A stretch of 64,000 bases of DNA. Origin: Psychrobacter sp. 4Bb (GTDB taxonomy: Bacteria; Pseudomonadota; Gammaproteobacteria; Pseudomonadales; Moraxellaceae). The DNA is taken from assembly GCF_002836735.1 (NCBI RefSeq), contig NZ_PJAS01000055.1, positions 1 to 64,000 on the forward strand, read 5' to 3'. The position numbers were made by a program, and so were the translations under genes. Every line of letters begins with the position of its first letter. The stretch's first letter is position 1. The notes under the pieces are model-generated. The model was given only the letters and a program-made list of their open reading frames with translations, ran no database searches and was not told the DNA's origin. Of the stretch, positions 17,204 to 25,907 are shown piece after piece.

Positions 17204-18115
17204 ATGCAAAGCCTAGTCACCCTTGTTCTGGTATTAATGCCAATGTTTATTGGCTTTGCCATTCCGTCCAACCCTACTATGACAAAATTGGCCGACAAAG
17301 GTCTATCATACCTAGTATTTATCATCCTAGCGTTGATCGGTATTGAGCTGTCTCAGGTAGAAGGGCTGGGCAATCAGCTGGGTGAAATTGCGCTGTATGT
17401 CACTGTATTATCAATACTGACAATTGGCACGGGATTGTTTGCGCTTATGCTGTTTGACCATCTGCGTCCGTGGCATGCCAAAAAACCAAGCGTAAAATCT
17501 AAAGAGCATCGGGTGAGTATACGAGGTAGCTTGGCGCAAGTGGTTTGTGTGGTGATTGGGATGGTGATTGGCTATTTCTTGCCTGCTGATTATATGCCGC
17601 CTGAAAACACTATGACCGTCATGCTAATGATTTTGATATTACTGGTCGGTATAGGCTTAAAAGGCTCGGGCATCACCTTAAAAGAAGTACTGTTAAATAA
17701 ACGCGGCGTAGAAATGAGTATCATCTTTACGCTAGCGGTATTGGCAGGCGGGCTTATTTTTGCGCTACTATTTACTGATGTGTCTTGGACGAAAGGCTTA
17801 GCACTATCGTCAGGGTTTGGTTGGTACTCACTGTCAGCGATTGTCATGACCGATGCTTATGGCGCTGTCTGGGGCAGTGTCGCGTTGTTTAATGACTTGG
17901 TACGTGAGTTCTTTGCATTAATCTTTATTCCGGTATTTATGCGCAAATACCCTTCTGCCGCGGTTGGGCTTGGCGGTGCGACCAGTTTAGACTTTACCTT
18001 GCCTATCATTCAGCAGTCAGGTGGACTAAAAGTCGTGCCACTAGCGATTAGCTTTGGCTTTTTGATCAATATTGTCTCACCAGTGCTGATGGTTTTCTTT
18101 TCAGCGCTTGGCTAA
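17204..18115 (+). CDS. lysO: LysO-family lysine exporter (DUF340)
   Basis: A 303-residue membrane protein with about eight hydrophobic segments, matching the LysO/YbjE family, which exports L-lysine and toxic lysine analogues in E. coli. Family-like landmarks are KGLSYLVFIILALIGIELS near the start, and SSGFGWYSLSAIVMTDAYGA with its Trp-Tyr-Ser motif. GGATSLDFTLPIIQQSG in the C-terminal half is also typical. Acidic and amide residues in these helices are thought to matter for transport. It is divergent from the lipid fusion gene, and its stop lies 1 bp from the end of the convergent NYN gene. Together with the LysE/ArgO homologue at 3.9 kb, the window has two unrelated basic amino acid exporters. 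Confidence 0.88.
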   Translation: MQSLVTLVLVLMPMFIGFAIPSNPTMTKLADKGLSYLVFIILALIGIELSQVEGLGNQLGEIALYVTVLSILTIGTGLFALMLFDHLRPWHAKKPSVKSKEHRVSIRGSLAQVVCVVIGMVIGYFLPADYMPPENTMTVMLMILILLVGIGLKGSGITLKEVLLNKRGVEMSIIFTLAVLAGGLIFALLFTDVSWTKGLALSSGFGWYSLSAIVMTDAYGAVWGSVALFNDLVREFFALIFIPVFMRKYPSAAVGLGGATSLDFTLPIIQQSGGLKVVPLAISFGFLINIVSPVLMVFFSALG

Positions 18116-18116
18116 G

Positions 18117-19349
18117 CTATATTTTGTAGATCAGCTTATTCGTATTTGATATTACGATTATTTTATTACTAACCATCTGTTTAACTAGCTTATCGATGGT
18201 TTTAGAGTCTTCATTGCGTAAATGGCTTTTAAGATAGTTTGTTAAACTTGACTTTTTGGATGGTCGAGTACCTGCTGGTCTACTTTTTAGCTGTGCTATT
18301 GCACGTTGATATGTTGTAGCAGAGTCTTTGCTATTCTTATTATCATCTTGTGAAACTTTACTCGAATTTCCTTTGACATTATTGAAAGGTGAGTAATAGA
18401 TAGCTTTGTTATCCTGTTTTATTATTGCTTTTTTTTTGAGGTAATTTATAACTAAATCAATTTGATCCTGACTATTTGCTTGGCGATAACTTGCAAGTTT
18501 TTGCTTTATCACATTATTCAATCCATCAATTTCTTTTGCCTTACTTCGTAAAACTTGATCAGTGACTAAATCTAATATTCCTTGACTATCTATTTTATAA
18601 ATTAATTTTTCTTCATTTTCATCAAGGCTAATAAGTCCTGCTTTGATAAATTTTCCAAAAACCTGTTCAAAAATATAATCTTGCTCAGTACTATTAAATC
18701 TCTTTAGTACTGTCACTGGAACGTACTTCTTTATCGAGTACAATAGGTTAGATTTATAGCCCGGTAAAAACACCTTACGATTGACAATGCTATCAAAAAC
18801 CAACACGTAACACTCATGTATAACCGATTTGGGAACACTCTCTTCAAGGCTTTGCGCTAAAGATTTTTTATTGTCCATGGCAACGCTAGTAACGTCATCA
18901 CACAAAACATGATGACTGTCTTCGATCACAAGTTGGCTTTTTTTTATATCTGATGCACTTTCTATGTTTGACTCGTAAGCCACAGTTAGCTGATTAGCAT
19001 TTTCTAACCGCATGATACTCATACCATCATAGGCACTATTGAGATGCTCAACCAAGATATCATAACCACTATCTCTTGCTAAAATACAAACATCAGCACT
19101 AGGATCAATTTCAGAGATTTTGCCAAGATAAAAAGACAAGTAAAAATCTAGCGCATTCTTCCCTGCATGTTGCATCTTAATAATGTGCACATTTTCATTA
19201 TCAAACCTGAGCAAGTTTTCAACCAATTCAAGAGGTAGACTCTTCTGCTGATTAATACCCAAAAAAAGCCATACATGACATTCATCCACCTCTACATTAT
19301 CGAAGCTTTTGGGCTGAATGTTCTCATAGTCGATTAAAATGTGCTTCAT
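18117..19349 (-). CDS. NYN/PIN-like nuclease-domain protein
   Basis: The 410-residue protein begins with a NYN-type fold: ILIDYENIQ with Asp7 and Asn10, then Asp68 in NALDFYLSFYLG, and Asp93 and Asp97 in ILARDSGYDILVEHL. These acidic positions match the metal-binding set of NYN/PIN RNases. The rest is Lys/Ser/Asn-rich and ends in a small helical domain (about residues 340-410: SLTNYLKSHL, TIDKLVKQMV) that could be a winged helix. The gene is more AT-rich than its neighbours, with codon use to match, suggesting horizontal acquisition. It ends 1 bp from lysO (convergent). Function is unknown. RNA cleavage in defence or RNA decay is a family-based guess. Confidence 0.75.
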   Translation of the reverse strand: MKHILIDYENIQPKSFDNVEVDECHVWLFLGINQQKSLPLELVENLLRFDNENVHIIKMQHAGKNALDFYLSFYLGKISEIDPSADVCILARDSGYDILVEHLNSAYDGMSIMRLENANQLTVAYESNIESASDIKKSQLVIEDSHHVLCDDVTSVAMDNKKSLAQSLEESVPKSVIHECYVLVFDSIVNRKVFLPGYKSNLLYSIKKYVPVTVLKRFNSTEQDYIFEQVFGKFIKAGLISLDENEEKLIYKIDSQGILDLVTDQVLRSKAKEIDGLNNVIKQKLASYRQANSQDQIDLVINYLKKKAIIKQDNKAIYYSPFNNVKGNSSKVSQDDNKNSKDSATTYQRAIAQLKSRPAGTRPSKKSSLTNYLKSHLRNEDSKTIDKLVKQMVSNKIIVISNTNKLIYKI

Positions 19350-19385
19350 GAAAATATTCTTATTATTTAACTTAAATTGTTATTC

Positions 19386-20669
19386 CTATACCCCACTCGC
19401 CTGCTTAGCAAACAAGCGCATCAATGGTTTTATTTTACTGACTCGGTACATGCCTTCATTACGAATTTGCTGCACAGGACGAATTTGGGCAAGCGACCCT
19501 GCAAATAACCAGTTAAGCGCAGAAAAGCTGTGCATCATCAGGCTGTTATGCGGACGGCGCGAACGCTCATAATGACGTAGCGTTTGATTACTTCCCCAAA
19601 GCGTACCGTCACTACGTGTAAAGTCATGCGCTAATTGCTCACATAATACTTGCACGTCCAGCATACCGAGGTTCAACCCTTGACCCGCCAGCGGATGTAC
19701 GCCATGAGCTGCATCGCCAATAAGTACCAAGTTATCAGCGACGTAGCTTTTCGCTTGCTGTGCCGCTAATGGAAAACTAGCGATAGACTCAATCTGATTA
19801 ATCGCACCCAACTCGTAATTGCTAGCAGCTGCTAACTTATCAGCAATAAAACGATCTTCTTCCTCTATCAATGCCAATGCTTGATTGCGCGGCAATGTCC
19901 ATACGATCGACTGCCAATGCTGCGGATTTGTCTTATCAGCATCGGTTATATCTGCTAATGGCAATAGTGCCAGTGTACCCGTCGGTAGCATAGCTTGGCG
20001 TGCAGTTGCCTGATGCGGTTTCTCAGTCTGAATCGCACAGCAAATTGCGGTTTGATTATAATCTAACGTATCTACGCCAATCCCTGCTTGCTGACGGACA
20101 AATGAACCGCGCCCATCAGCGCCAACTAATAGACGCGCATCAATCGCTTCGCCATTGTCCAGAATTACACGGTAGCCTTGCTGCACCCCTAGCCAATCCA
20201 TATTGACAACTTTATGACCAGCGATAAGAGTGAGATACTCACTGACATCCTCTTCATGCAAGCGTTGCCATAGTGCATACTCGATAACAGCAGGCTCAAC
20301 CATACTACCTAATAATGTAGGCTCATGATTTTTACTACTATTATCCTCGGCGCTGCTATCTTCACTTTCGCCAAATAACAACTCACCCATACCATTGAGC
20401 TGCCATACCTGCATTTGCGAGTAGTCTGCTTTGCGTTTAGAGGCGGCAATATGTTGCCAAGCGCCAATATCTTTAAGCAAATTAATACTAGCCATACTAA
20501 GTGCATAGACACGTGCATCACGTTTGCTAAGTATATCTTGCCAAGCTGATTCATCACGCTCAGGACGGGCATCAATCAACGTCACTGGCATTTTATCTTG
20601 CGCCAACTTTAGAGCAAGCGTTGCCCCAACGATACCGCTACCGATAATCAGCGTATGGTTGTTTTTCAT
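19386..20669 (-). CDS. FAD-dependent ubiquinone biosynthesis hydroxylase, UbiI/UbiF family
   Basis: A 427-residue flavin monooxygenase of the UbiH/COQ6 family. It has the N-terminal dinucleotide motif IIGSGIVGATLAL, the central LVGADGRGSFVRQQ motif and the second FAD motif GDAAHGVHPLAGQGLNLG. ARVYALSMASINLLKDIGAW resembles E. coli UbiI (VisC) more than UbiH. Which ring position it hydroxylates cannot be read from sequence. ATG 20669 is chosen because the FAD motif follows closely; an upstream start at 20714 would add 15 hydrophobic residues with no conserved content. It is paired in the same direction with a UbiH homologue about 170 bp upstream. Confidence 0.88.
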   Translation of the reverse strand: MKNNHTLIIGSGIVGATLALKLAQDKMPVTLIDARPERDESAWQDILSKRDARVYALSMASINLLKDIGAWQHIAASKRKADYSQMQVWQLNGMGELLFGESEDSSAEDNSSKNHEPTLLGSMVEPAVIEYALWQRLHEEDVSEYLTLIAGHKVVNMDWLGVQQGYRVILDNGEAIDARLLVGADGRGSFVRQQAGIGVDTLDYNQTAICCAIQTEKPHQATARQAMLPTGTLALLPLADITDADKTNPQHWQSIVWTLPRNQALALIEEEDRFIADKLAAASNYELGAINQIESIASFPLAAQQAKSYVADNLVLIGDAAHGVHPLAGQGLNLGMLDVQVLCEQLAHDFTRSDGTLWGSNQTLRHYERSRRPHNSLMMHSFSALNWLFAGSLAQIRPVQQIRNEGMYRVSKIKPLMRLFAKQASGV

Positions 20670-20835
20670 AAGGTGTCTCTCAATATTGTTCAATATTAGA
20701 ATGCTTATTATCAATCTTAATTACAGTTAGTTGATTCAGTTTAAAAGAGAGACAAGGCAACCGAGTGCAGATGTATAGGCAATACTTCAAGCGAGGTTAA
20801 CGCTGTCACTCTTTTAAAGAAGATTAACTATAGCG

Positions 20836-22164
20836 CTATGATTTTAGACCCATCGCATAAGTGGCGACTAGTGGCTTGATATTTGGCAATTTATCAAAAG
20901 CCAACAATGCCATATTTCGCGCCAGCTTAATCGCTGGGTTAGGATGCGTGAAGCCATGTACTACCGCATCACAAAAACGAATCACTCGCTTCTGGTCGGT
21001 TTGACGTGCTTTTTCATAACGCTTCAATAACTGTGCATCACCAATATCTGCGCCTTTGAGTACTTGTGCATTTAGCATTTGTGCCAATACATGAGCATCT
21101 CGCATACAGAGATTAAAGCCTTGACCAGCGACAGGGTGTAAGGTATGAGCGGCATTGCCCATAATGACGCAGCGCCCTTCTACCTGCTTATCCGCTAGTA
21201 CGCGGGTCAATGGATAGGCGCCGCGGCGACCAGCGGCGGTAAACTTGCCAGCGCGTTGACCGAAAGCTTGTTGTAATGTCTGCAAGAAATGGGCGTCGTC
21301 TTCTAAATATCTGGTTTCTTCACCTGTTGGGCATACCCACACCACAGAGCGTCTGTAGCCTTGTTGATACTCATCATTGCCATCACCCTTTGGATCGGTC
21401 AGTGGGAGTACGGCAAGTGGGCCAGCTGGACTGAAACGCTCAATCGCTGCATGCTCGTGTGGCGTATCTGTCTCTACTACGCCGACGATGGCCGTTTGCT
21501 GATAGTCATACGTAGTTGTACTAATATCTAGCAGTTGGCGTACTGTAGAATCGCGTCCATCACAAGCGACTAATACGCTAGCTTGTAGCTGCTGCTCGTT
21601 TTCGGCTTCATCGTTATAATTAAAGCTAAGTGTCACACTATCGGCCTGCTGTTGGACAGTTGTCACATTGGCATTATCTATCAAGGTAATTAATGGCGCT
21701 TGCTGTGCGGCTAATAAAAGCTTACGACCCAACCAAGCGTTTTCGATGACTTGCCCAAACGACTCAACGCGCTCTTCTGCTTTATTCAGCTGCGCGCGTC
21801 CAAAACTGCCTTGCTCACTAATTTGTACGGTATCGATACGGCAGGCATGGCTCTGTAATTCATCCCACAGCCCAATCTCTTGATATATCTGTACCGTGCG
21901 CCGTGATAACGCCGTATTGCGACTGTCTAAATAATGGCTGCGAGTACTGTCATCCGTTGGACTGATGGTTGGATAGCTGTTTTTTTCTAATAAGGTACTC
22001 GCAATACCGTGGTGAGCCAATAGCAATGCAAAGGACAAACCAACATGACCACCACCCGCGATAAGCACTTGCTGGTCAGTTATCGCTTCTTTGTTTTTAG
22101 AGATGCTGTCGAACTTTTTAGGTATGCTATCAGCATTGGATAAATGTGAATCAGTATCTTGCAT
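20836..22164 (-). CDS. ubiH: 2-octaprenyl-6-methoxyphenol hydroxylase
   Basis: A 442-residue FAD monooxygenase for one of the ring hydroxylations of ubiquinone synthesis. VLIAGGGHVGLSFALLLAHH is the FAD ADP-binding motif (about residues 33-52). LVACDGRDSTVRQ and GNAAHTLHPVAGQGFN are the family motifs. GQVIEN, the FSPAGPLAVLPL stretch and GNAA (rather than GDAA) are typical of UbiH as opposed to UbiI or UbiF. AGGA lies about 8 nt before the ATG. The first 30 residues, before the flavin domain, are polar and probably disordered. It lies upstream of the second hydroxylase and is probably co-transcribed with it. Confidence 0.9.
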   Translation of the reverse strand: MQDTDSHLSNADSIPKKFDSISKNKEAITDQQVLIAGGGHVGLSFALLLAHHGIASTLLEKNSYPTISPTDDSTRSHYLDSRNTALSRRTVQIYQEIGLWDELQSHACRIDTVQISEQGSFGRAQLNKAEERVESFGQVIENAWLGRKLLLAAQQAPLITLIDNANVTTVQQQADSVTLSFNYNDEAENEQQLQASVLVACDGRDSTVRQLLDISTTTYDYQQTAIVGVVETDTPHEHAAIERFSPAGPLAVLPLTDPKGDGNDEYQQGYRRSVVWVCPTGEETRYLEDDAHFLQTLQQAFGQRAGKFTAAGRRGAYPLTRVLADKQVEGRCVIMGNAAHTLHPVAGQGFNLCMRDAHVLAQMLNAQVLKGADIGDAQLLKRYEKARQTDQKRVIRFCDAVVHGFTHPNPAIKLARNMALLAFDKLPNIKPLVATYAMGLKS

Positions 22165-22773
22165 CGTTATTTTCCTAGTATAATTTTTTGGACAAGCAGT
22201 TTATTTATGATAGATAGCCGCTCGTCACTGACTTTATTTTATAATTCTTATCATGTCGCTGCTGTTATTAGATGGGTTGCAGCAAACTATGGTATCGCCC
22301 ATAGATTACCACAAATTGTCTATTCTGCCGTGGTCTTAACCGTAGACAAATCGTTTCTTCACTCTCATCATAAACGAGATTTATATTTATAAAACTCAAA
22401 AACCTTAGTCTTATTAAAGCGCTATCATACGATGGGCAGCGATGAATCATATAGAACTGATAGCAATATCAAATCGATCTATAGAAAATCGCTGTAGCAG
22501 TTGCAATCTGCATACAAAAACAGCGTTATCTATCTGATGTATGGCTTGAAATTTGAAAATTCTCTACCATAATGAAGGCAAGACTTTTCATTATTTTCAT
22601 TACTTTTATTTACGACCTTCCACAAAAACAACAATAATATCGCCGTCATTTTTATCATCTACAATTTTTTTACCACCTAAATACTGTAACACCACTAACT
22701 ATTTTATCTCTGCAACCCGCCACGCAATTAAAACCAAATCATAGCGTCGGGTACACAATAAAAGGATAATCGC
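22165..22773. other. gene-free region between ubiH and phoH
   Basis: About 600 bp between divergent genes. It is AT-rich and contains only short open frames without ribosome sites or recognisable products (for example at 22159-22392 and 22553-22744). It presumably carries the promoters of both flanking genes. I could not single out a convincing hexamer pair, repeat or terminator. Confidence 0.5.
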
Positions 22774-23877
22774 TTGACTGATTCCATGAGCCGCCGTATA
22801 AAGTTTGAATCACTGACCCCAGCACAGCTAAAAACCGTGCTTGGTGAATACAACAATCACATGAAATATATCCAAGAACGCCTCGATATTAAAATCATGC
22901 AGCGCCAAGGCGATTTTTGCCTGAGTGGCGATGTGACCAATGTCGAACGTGGTGAACGTATTATCTACAAAATGGTAGATGAAGCACAGAACACCAAAGA
23001 CATCAGTGCAGAAGAGCTGCACCTTATCATCCAATCTAGCCTCTCTCGTGATGAAGACATCGAAGAAGACGAACAAGACCATGATGATATGGAATATGAT
23101 GAAGATTTGGATGAGGCTAGCGAGTTTACGCCTATTAGTTTACGTACACGTAAGGGTCGCATCGTTCCGCGTGGTGGCAATCAACAACGCTATGTAAAAA
23201 ACGTCCTGAGCTCTGACGTATCGTTTGGTATTGGGCCTGCTGGTACGGGTAAAACGTATCTAGCGGTGGCTTGTGCCGTGGATATGCTTGAGCGTAATGA
23301 GATTGAGCGTATTTTGCTAGTGCGTCCAGCAGTAGAAGCTGGCGAAAAGTTGGGCTTCTTGCCAGGTGATTTGACCCAAAAAATCGATCCGTACTTACGC
23401 CCATTATATGATGCGCTCTATGAGATGATAGGCTTTGAGAAAGTCGGTAAAATGATTGAGCGTCAGATTATTGAAGTGGCTCCGCTGGCCTATATGCGTG
23501 GTCGTACTTTGAATAATTCGTTTGTCATTCTAGATGAAGCGCAGAACACCACGCCTGAACAGATGAAAATGTTTTTGACGCGTTTGGGCTTTGGCTCACG
23601 TGCTGTCATCACTGGGGATATTACTCAGGTCGATTTGCCACGTGGTCACAAATCAGGCTTGGCACAAGCAATGGATATTCTAAAAGATATCGAAGAGATT
23701 CATATCACAAAGTTTGATTCAAAAGACGTTGTACGACATCAATTGGTACAACAAATCGTTGAAGCCTATGATGTGTTTGATGAAGAGCAAATGGCTTTAG
23801 AGGAAAAACGTAAGTTTGAACGTATTAAAGAACAAGAGCGTAGACAAGCCGTTGCTAATGCAGCAGTCAATCTTTAA
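22774..23877 (+). CDS. PhoH-family ATPase (PhoL/YbeZ type)
   Basis: A 367-residue P-loop ATPase. The N-terminal region is a KH-like small domain, then an unusually acidic stretch (about residues 92-117, rich in Asp and Glu). The PhoH core follows, with Walker A GPAGTGKT at 154-161, RPAVEAGEKLGFLPGD and the Walker B region FVILDEAQNTTPEQM. In E. coli ybeZ sits next to ybeY and acts with it in RNA metabolism; ybeY follows here too. The start is a TTG at 22774 because AAAGGA lies 7 nt before it, whereas ATG 22786 has no ribosome site. A terminator separates it from ybeY. Confidence 0.93.
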   Translation: MTDSMSRRIKFESLTPAQLKTVLGEYNNHMKYIQERLDIKIMQRQGDFCLSGDVTNVERGERIIYKMVDEAQNTKDISAEELHLIIQSSLSRDEDIEEDEQDHDDMEYDEDLDEASEFTPISLRTRKGRIVPRGGNQQRYVKNVLSSDVSFGIGPAGTGKTYLAVACAVDMLERNEIERILLVRPAVEAGEKLGFLPGDLTQKIDPYLRPLYDALYEMIGFEKVGKMIERQIIEVAPLAYMRGRTLNNSFVILDEAQNTTPEQMKMFLTRLGFGSRAVITGDITQVDLPRGHKSGLAQAMDILKDIEEIHITKFDSKDVVRHQLVQQIVEAYDVFDEEQMALEEKRKFERIKEQERRQAVANAAVNL

Positions 23878-23934
23878 TAATCAAGCTAATCACTGAATTG
23901 CAATCATTTGCTATAAACAGTTATATTGCATAAG

Positions 23935-23968
23935 AAAACCGGATTACTCAAAGTAGTCCGGTTTTTTC
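23935..23968 (+). terminator. rho-independent terminator after phoH
   Basis: An 11-bp stem, AACCGGATTAC paired with GTAGTCCGGTT (one G-U pair), has a 5-nt loop TCAAA and is followed by a T tract. It lies about 55 bp after the phoH stop and implies that ybeY has its own promoter. Confidence 0.88.
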
Positions 23969-24191
23969 TTACTAGCAGTTTATTGAATTTAGCTCTTTCG
24001 CTACTAGTCGCCCACCAGTAACTTAGCTATAGTAGCCTTTATACATTTTATACATTGGTCTCTATTTATTAGCCAAAAATTTAGCGATAAGATAAACAGT
24101 GATTGAACTACTTTTATAGTAAAAAACTGGCAAATAAATCACCTAGACGATGCAGCATTAGAAACACATTTATAATAAAAAGGACAGCAAT

Positions 24192-24791
24192 ATGAGCCAA
24201 CCTGACAATACTAATTTTGACGACAAGATCGCTAGCAACCATGCCAGCTTAGCAGCCCTTGATATCAGTGCGACCGACAGTATTGATGATGAAATATTAG
24301 ATACTTTTTATAATCGCGAGCATTTATTATCAGTCATGATGGCGACTTTGGATTATATAGACGGTCGTATTAATAATGGTCTGACCCTACCCTATTTTGC
24401 AGATATCGATCCTGAGCTGTGGCAGGAAAAGTCTAAAACATTGGATATATATATCACTGATGACGTCGAAGGTCGTGCTTTAAATCTAGAAGCACGCGGC
24501 AAGGACTATGCGACCAATATTTTGTCTTATCCAAGCGAATTGCCTGCTGCCGTCATTGAGCTAATGCCAACGTTGCCTCTTGGAGAGCTGGTTATCTGTC
24601 ATGAAGTGATGGTACGTGAAGCGGCTGAGCAGGACAAAACCGTGGCGCAGCACATCAGCCATTTGCTAGTGCATGGCGTGCTACACCTACTGGGTTTTGA
24701 TCATGAGCTCGGACAAGCTGAGCAAGATGAGATGGAGTACTTTGAAATTGAGATATTGGCAGGCCTAAACCTACCAAACCCTTATGTCTAA
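24192..24791 (+). CDS. ybeY: endoribonuclease YbeY (rRNA maturation factor)
   Basis: A zinc-dependent RNase involved in 16S rRNA 3'-end maturation and ribosome quality control. The 199-residue protein is longer than E. coli YbeY (155), with an extra polar N-terminus of about 40 residues. The metal-binding motif HGVLHLLGFDH (H-x3-H-x5-H) is intact near residue 157. The upstream NILSYPSE segment corresponds to the conserved NVLSFP region. AAGGA lies 7 nt before the ATG. The gap from phoH is about 310 bp and includes a terminator, so unlike in many relatives the two genes may not form a tight operon. It is convergent with the mscS-type gene. Confidence 0.94.
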   Translation: MSQPDNTNFDDKIASNHASLAALDISATDSIDDEILDTFYNREHLLSVMMATLDYIDGRINNGLTLPYFADIDPELWQEKSKTLDIYITDDVEGRALNLEARGKDYATNILSYPSELPAAVIELMPTLPLGELVICHEVMVREAAEQDKTVAQHISHLLVHGVLHLLGFDHELGQAEQDEMEYFEIEILAGLNLPNPYV

Positions 24792-24840
24792 ACTAGCACT
24801 GCTTTATTAAACAGCCTTATAACTATTAGGCAGCTACTCA

Positions 24841-25716
24841 TTAATCTTTAGTTAATGGTAGCTTTTGCGCTTGACCCATTTGGTTGATCATATGGTCTAA
24901 GCCTTTAACATGGACACTGCGCTGCGGGAATGGAATCTCAATTTTCTCGTCATCTAGAGCTTGCTTGAATTGCTCTAGTAGTTCGCATTGCATCGACCAC
25001 CAGTCGGCATTAGTTGTCCAAACGTTTAGGGTAAGATCTACTGAGTTGTCGCCTAGATTGGTCACTCGTACGATAGGCTCAGGATCAGTGAAAGCCAATG
25101 GATTGTTTCTTGCCAGACTTAACATCACATCTTTCGCCGTTTTGATATCAGCATCGTAGCCAATACCGACGGTGATATCGACGCGGCGATTGGGTAGCGC
25201 TGTATAATTGACCACAGGTGAAGTCGTGATATCGCTATTAGGAATGATGATATCGTGATTGTTAATGGTCGTCAGATGGGTATTAACCAAAGTAATCTCA
25301 GTCACCGTACCTGTGTAGCTACTAATCTGTACATAATCGCCGCGTACAAACGGGCGAAACGTCACAATCATAATACCAGCGGCAAAATTCGATAGCTGGT
25401 CTTTTAATGACAAACCAACGGCAACAGCGGCACCACCTAAGATTGCGACGACAGACGTAGTCTGTACACCGACTTTGCTAAGCGCAGCTAAAATTACTAC
25501 GACCAGTAGCACGCCATACAATAGACGACTTAAAAAACTAGCAACTGTCTCATCCAGATGGCTACGCGTCATCAGGCGATCGGAAAAAGCGACTGCCTTT
25601 TTGGCAAGCCAACGTCCAACGATAAATATAAGTATTGCTAAAGCGACTTTAATGACCAGCTCTAGGGCGTTGCTCGTTAAGGTAGCGACATCTACGGTAA
25701 AACCTAAAAATTCCAT
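24841..25716 (-). CDS. mscS: small-conductance mechanosensitive channel, MscS family
   Basis: A 291-residue inner-membrane channel that opens under membrane tension to release solutes on hypo-osmotic shock. Three N-terminal hydrophobic segments are visible. The pore helix reads ILGGAAVAVGLSLKDQLSNF, with the Gly/Ala packing pattern of MscS. GIMIVTFRPFVRGDYVQI starts the beta domain, and an alpha/beta C-terminal domain follows. Length and layout match E. coli MscS (286 residues), so this is the basic, non-extended type. AAAGAG precedes the ATG. It is convergent with ybeY, about 50 bp away, with no obvious operon partner. Confidence 0.93.
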   Translation of the reverse strand: MEFLGFTVDVATLTSNALELVIKVALAILIFIVGRWLAKKAVAFSDRLMTRSHLDETVASFLSRLLYGVLLVVVILAALSKVGVQTTSVVAILGGAAVAVGLSLKDQLSNFAAGIMIVTFRPFVRGDYVQISSYTGTVTEITLVNTHLTTINNHDIIIPNSDITTSPVVNYTALPNRRVDITVGIGYDADIKTAKDVMLSLARNNPLAFTDPEPIVRVTNLGDNSVDLTLNVWTTNADWWSMQCELLEQFKQALDDEKIEIPFPQRSVHVKGLDHMINQMGQAQKLPLTKD

Positions 25717-25787
25717 ACTGACTCTTTATTTTATAGCTGTGTGTTATGAACTTGGATATCTGTAATGATAAAAAATGGTGCATTAAG

Positions 25788-25907
25788 CGTTATTCTTAGT
25801 AGTTGTGTTTTCAGTGACATTTTTTTCAGTAGCCTTTTTCTTAGTAGCTTTTTTCTTAGTGCTTGTCTTCTTAGCACCTGTCTTCTTAGTGCTTGAATAC
25901 GTTAACC
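25788..25907 (-). pseudogene. Lys/Thr-rich out-of-frame tail downstream of the TonB-like gene
   Basis: Read leftward just after the TonB-like stop codon, the -1 frame encodes about 36 residues of degenerate Lys-Lys-x-Thr/Ala repeats (STKKTGAKKTSTKK and so on), ending in a stop at 25788. The frame is closed by TGA just upstream and has no start codon of its own. It may be a relic of a longer C-terminus lost by frameshift. No slippery heptamer was seen. Histone H1-like basic tails look similar. Confidence 0.4.

Noticed and set aside
22159-22392. Possible small gene between ubiH and phoH
   Set aside because: Overlaps the ubiH start on the opposite strand, lacks a ribosome site and shows no recognisable protein features.
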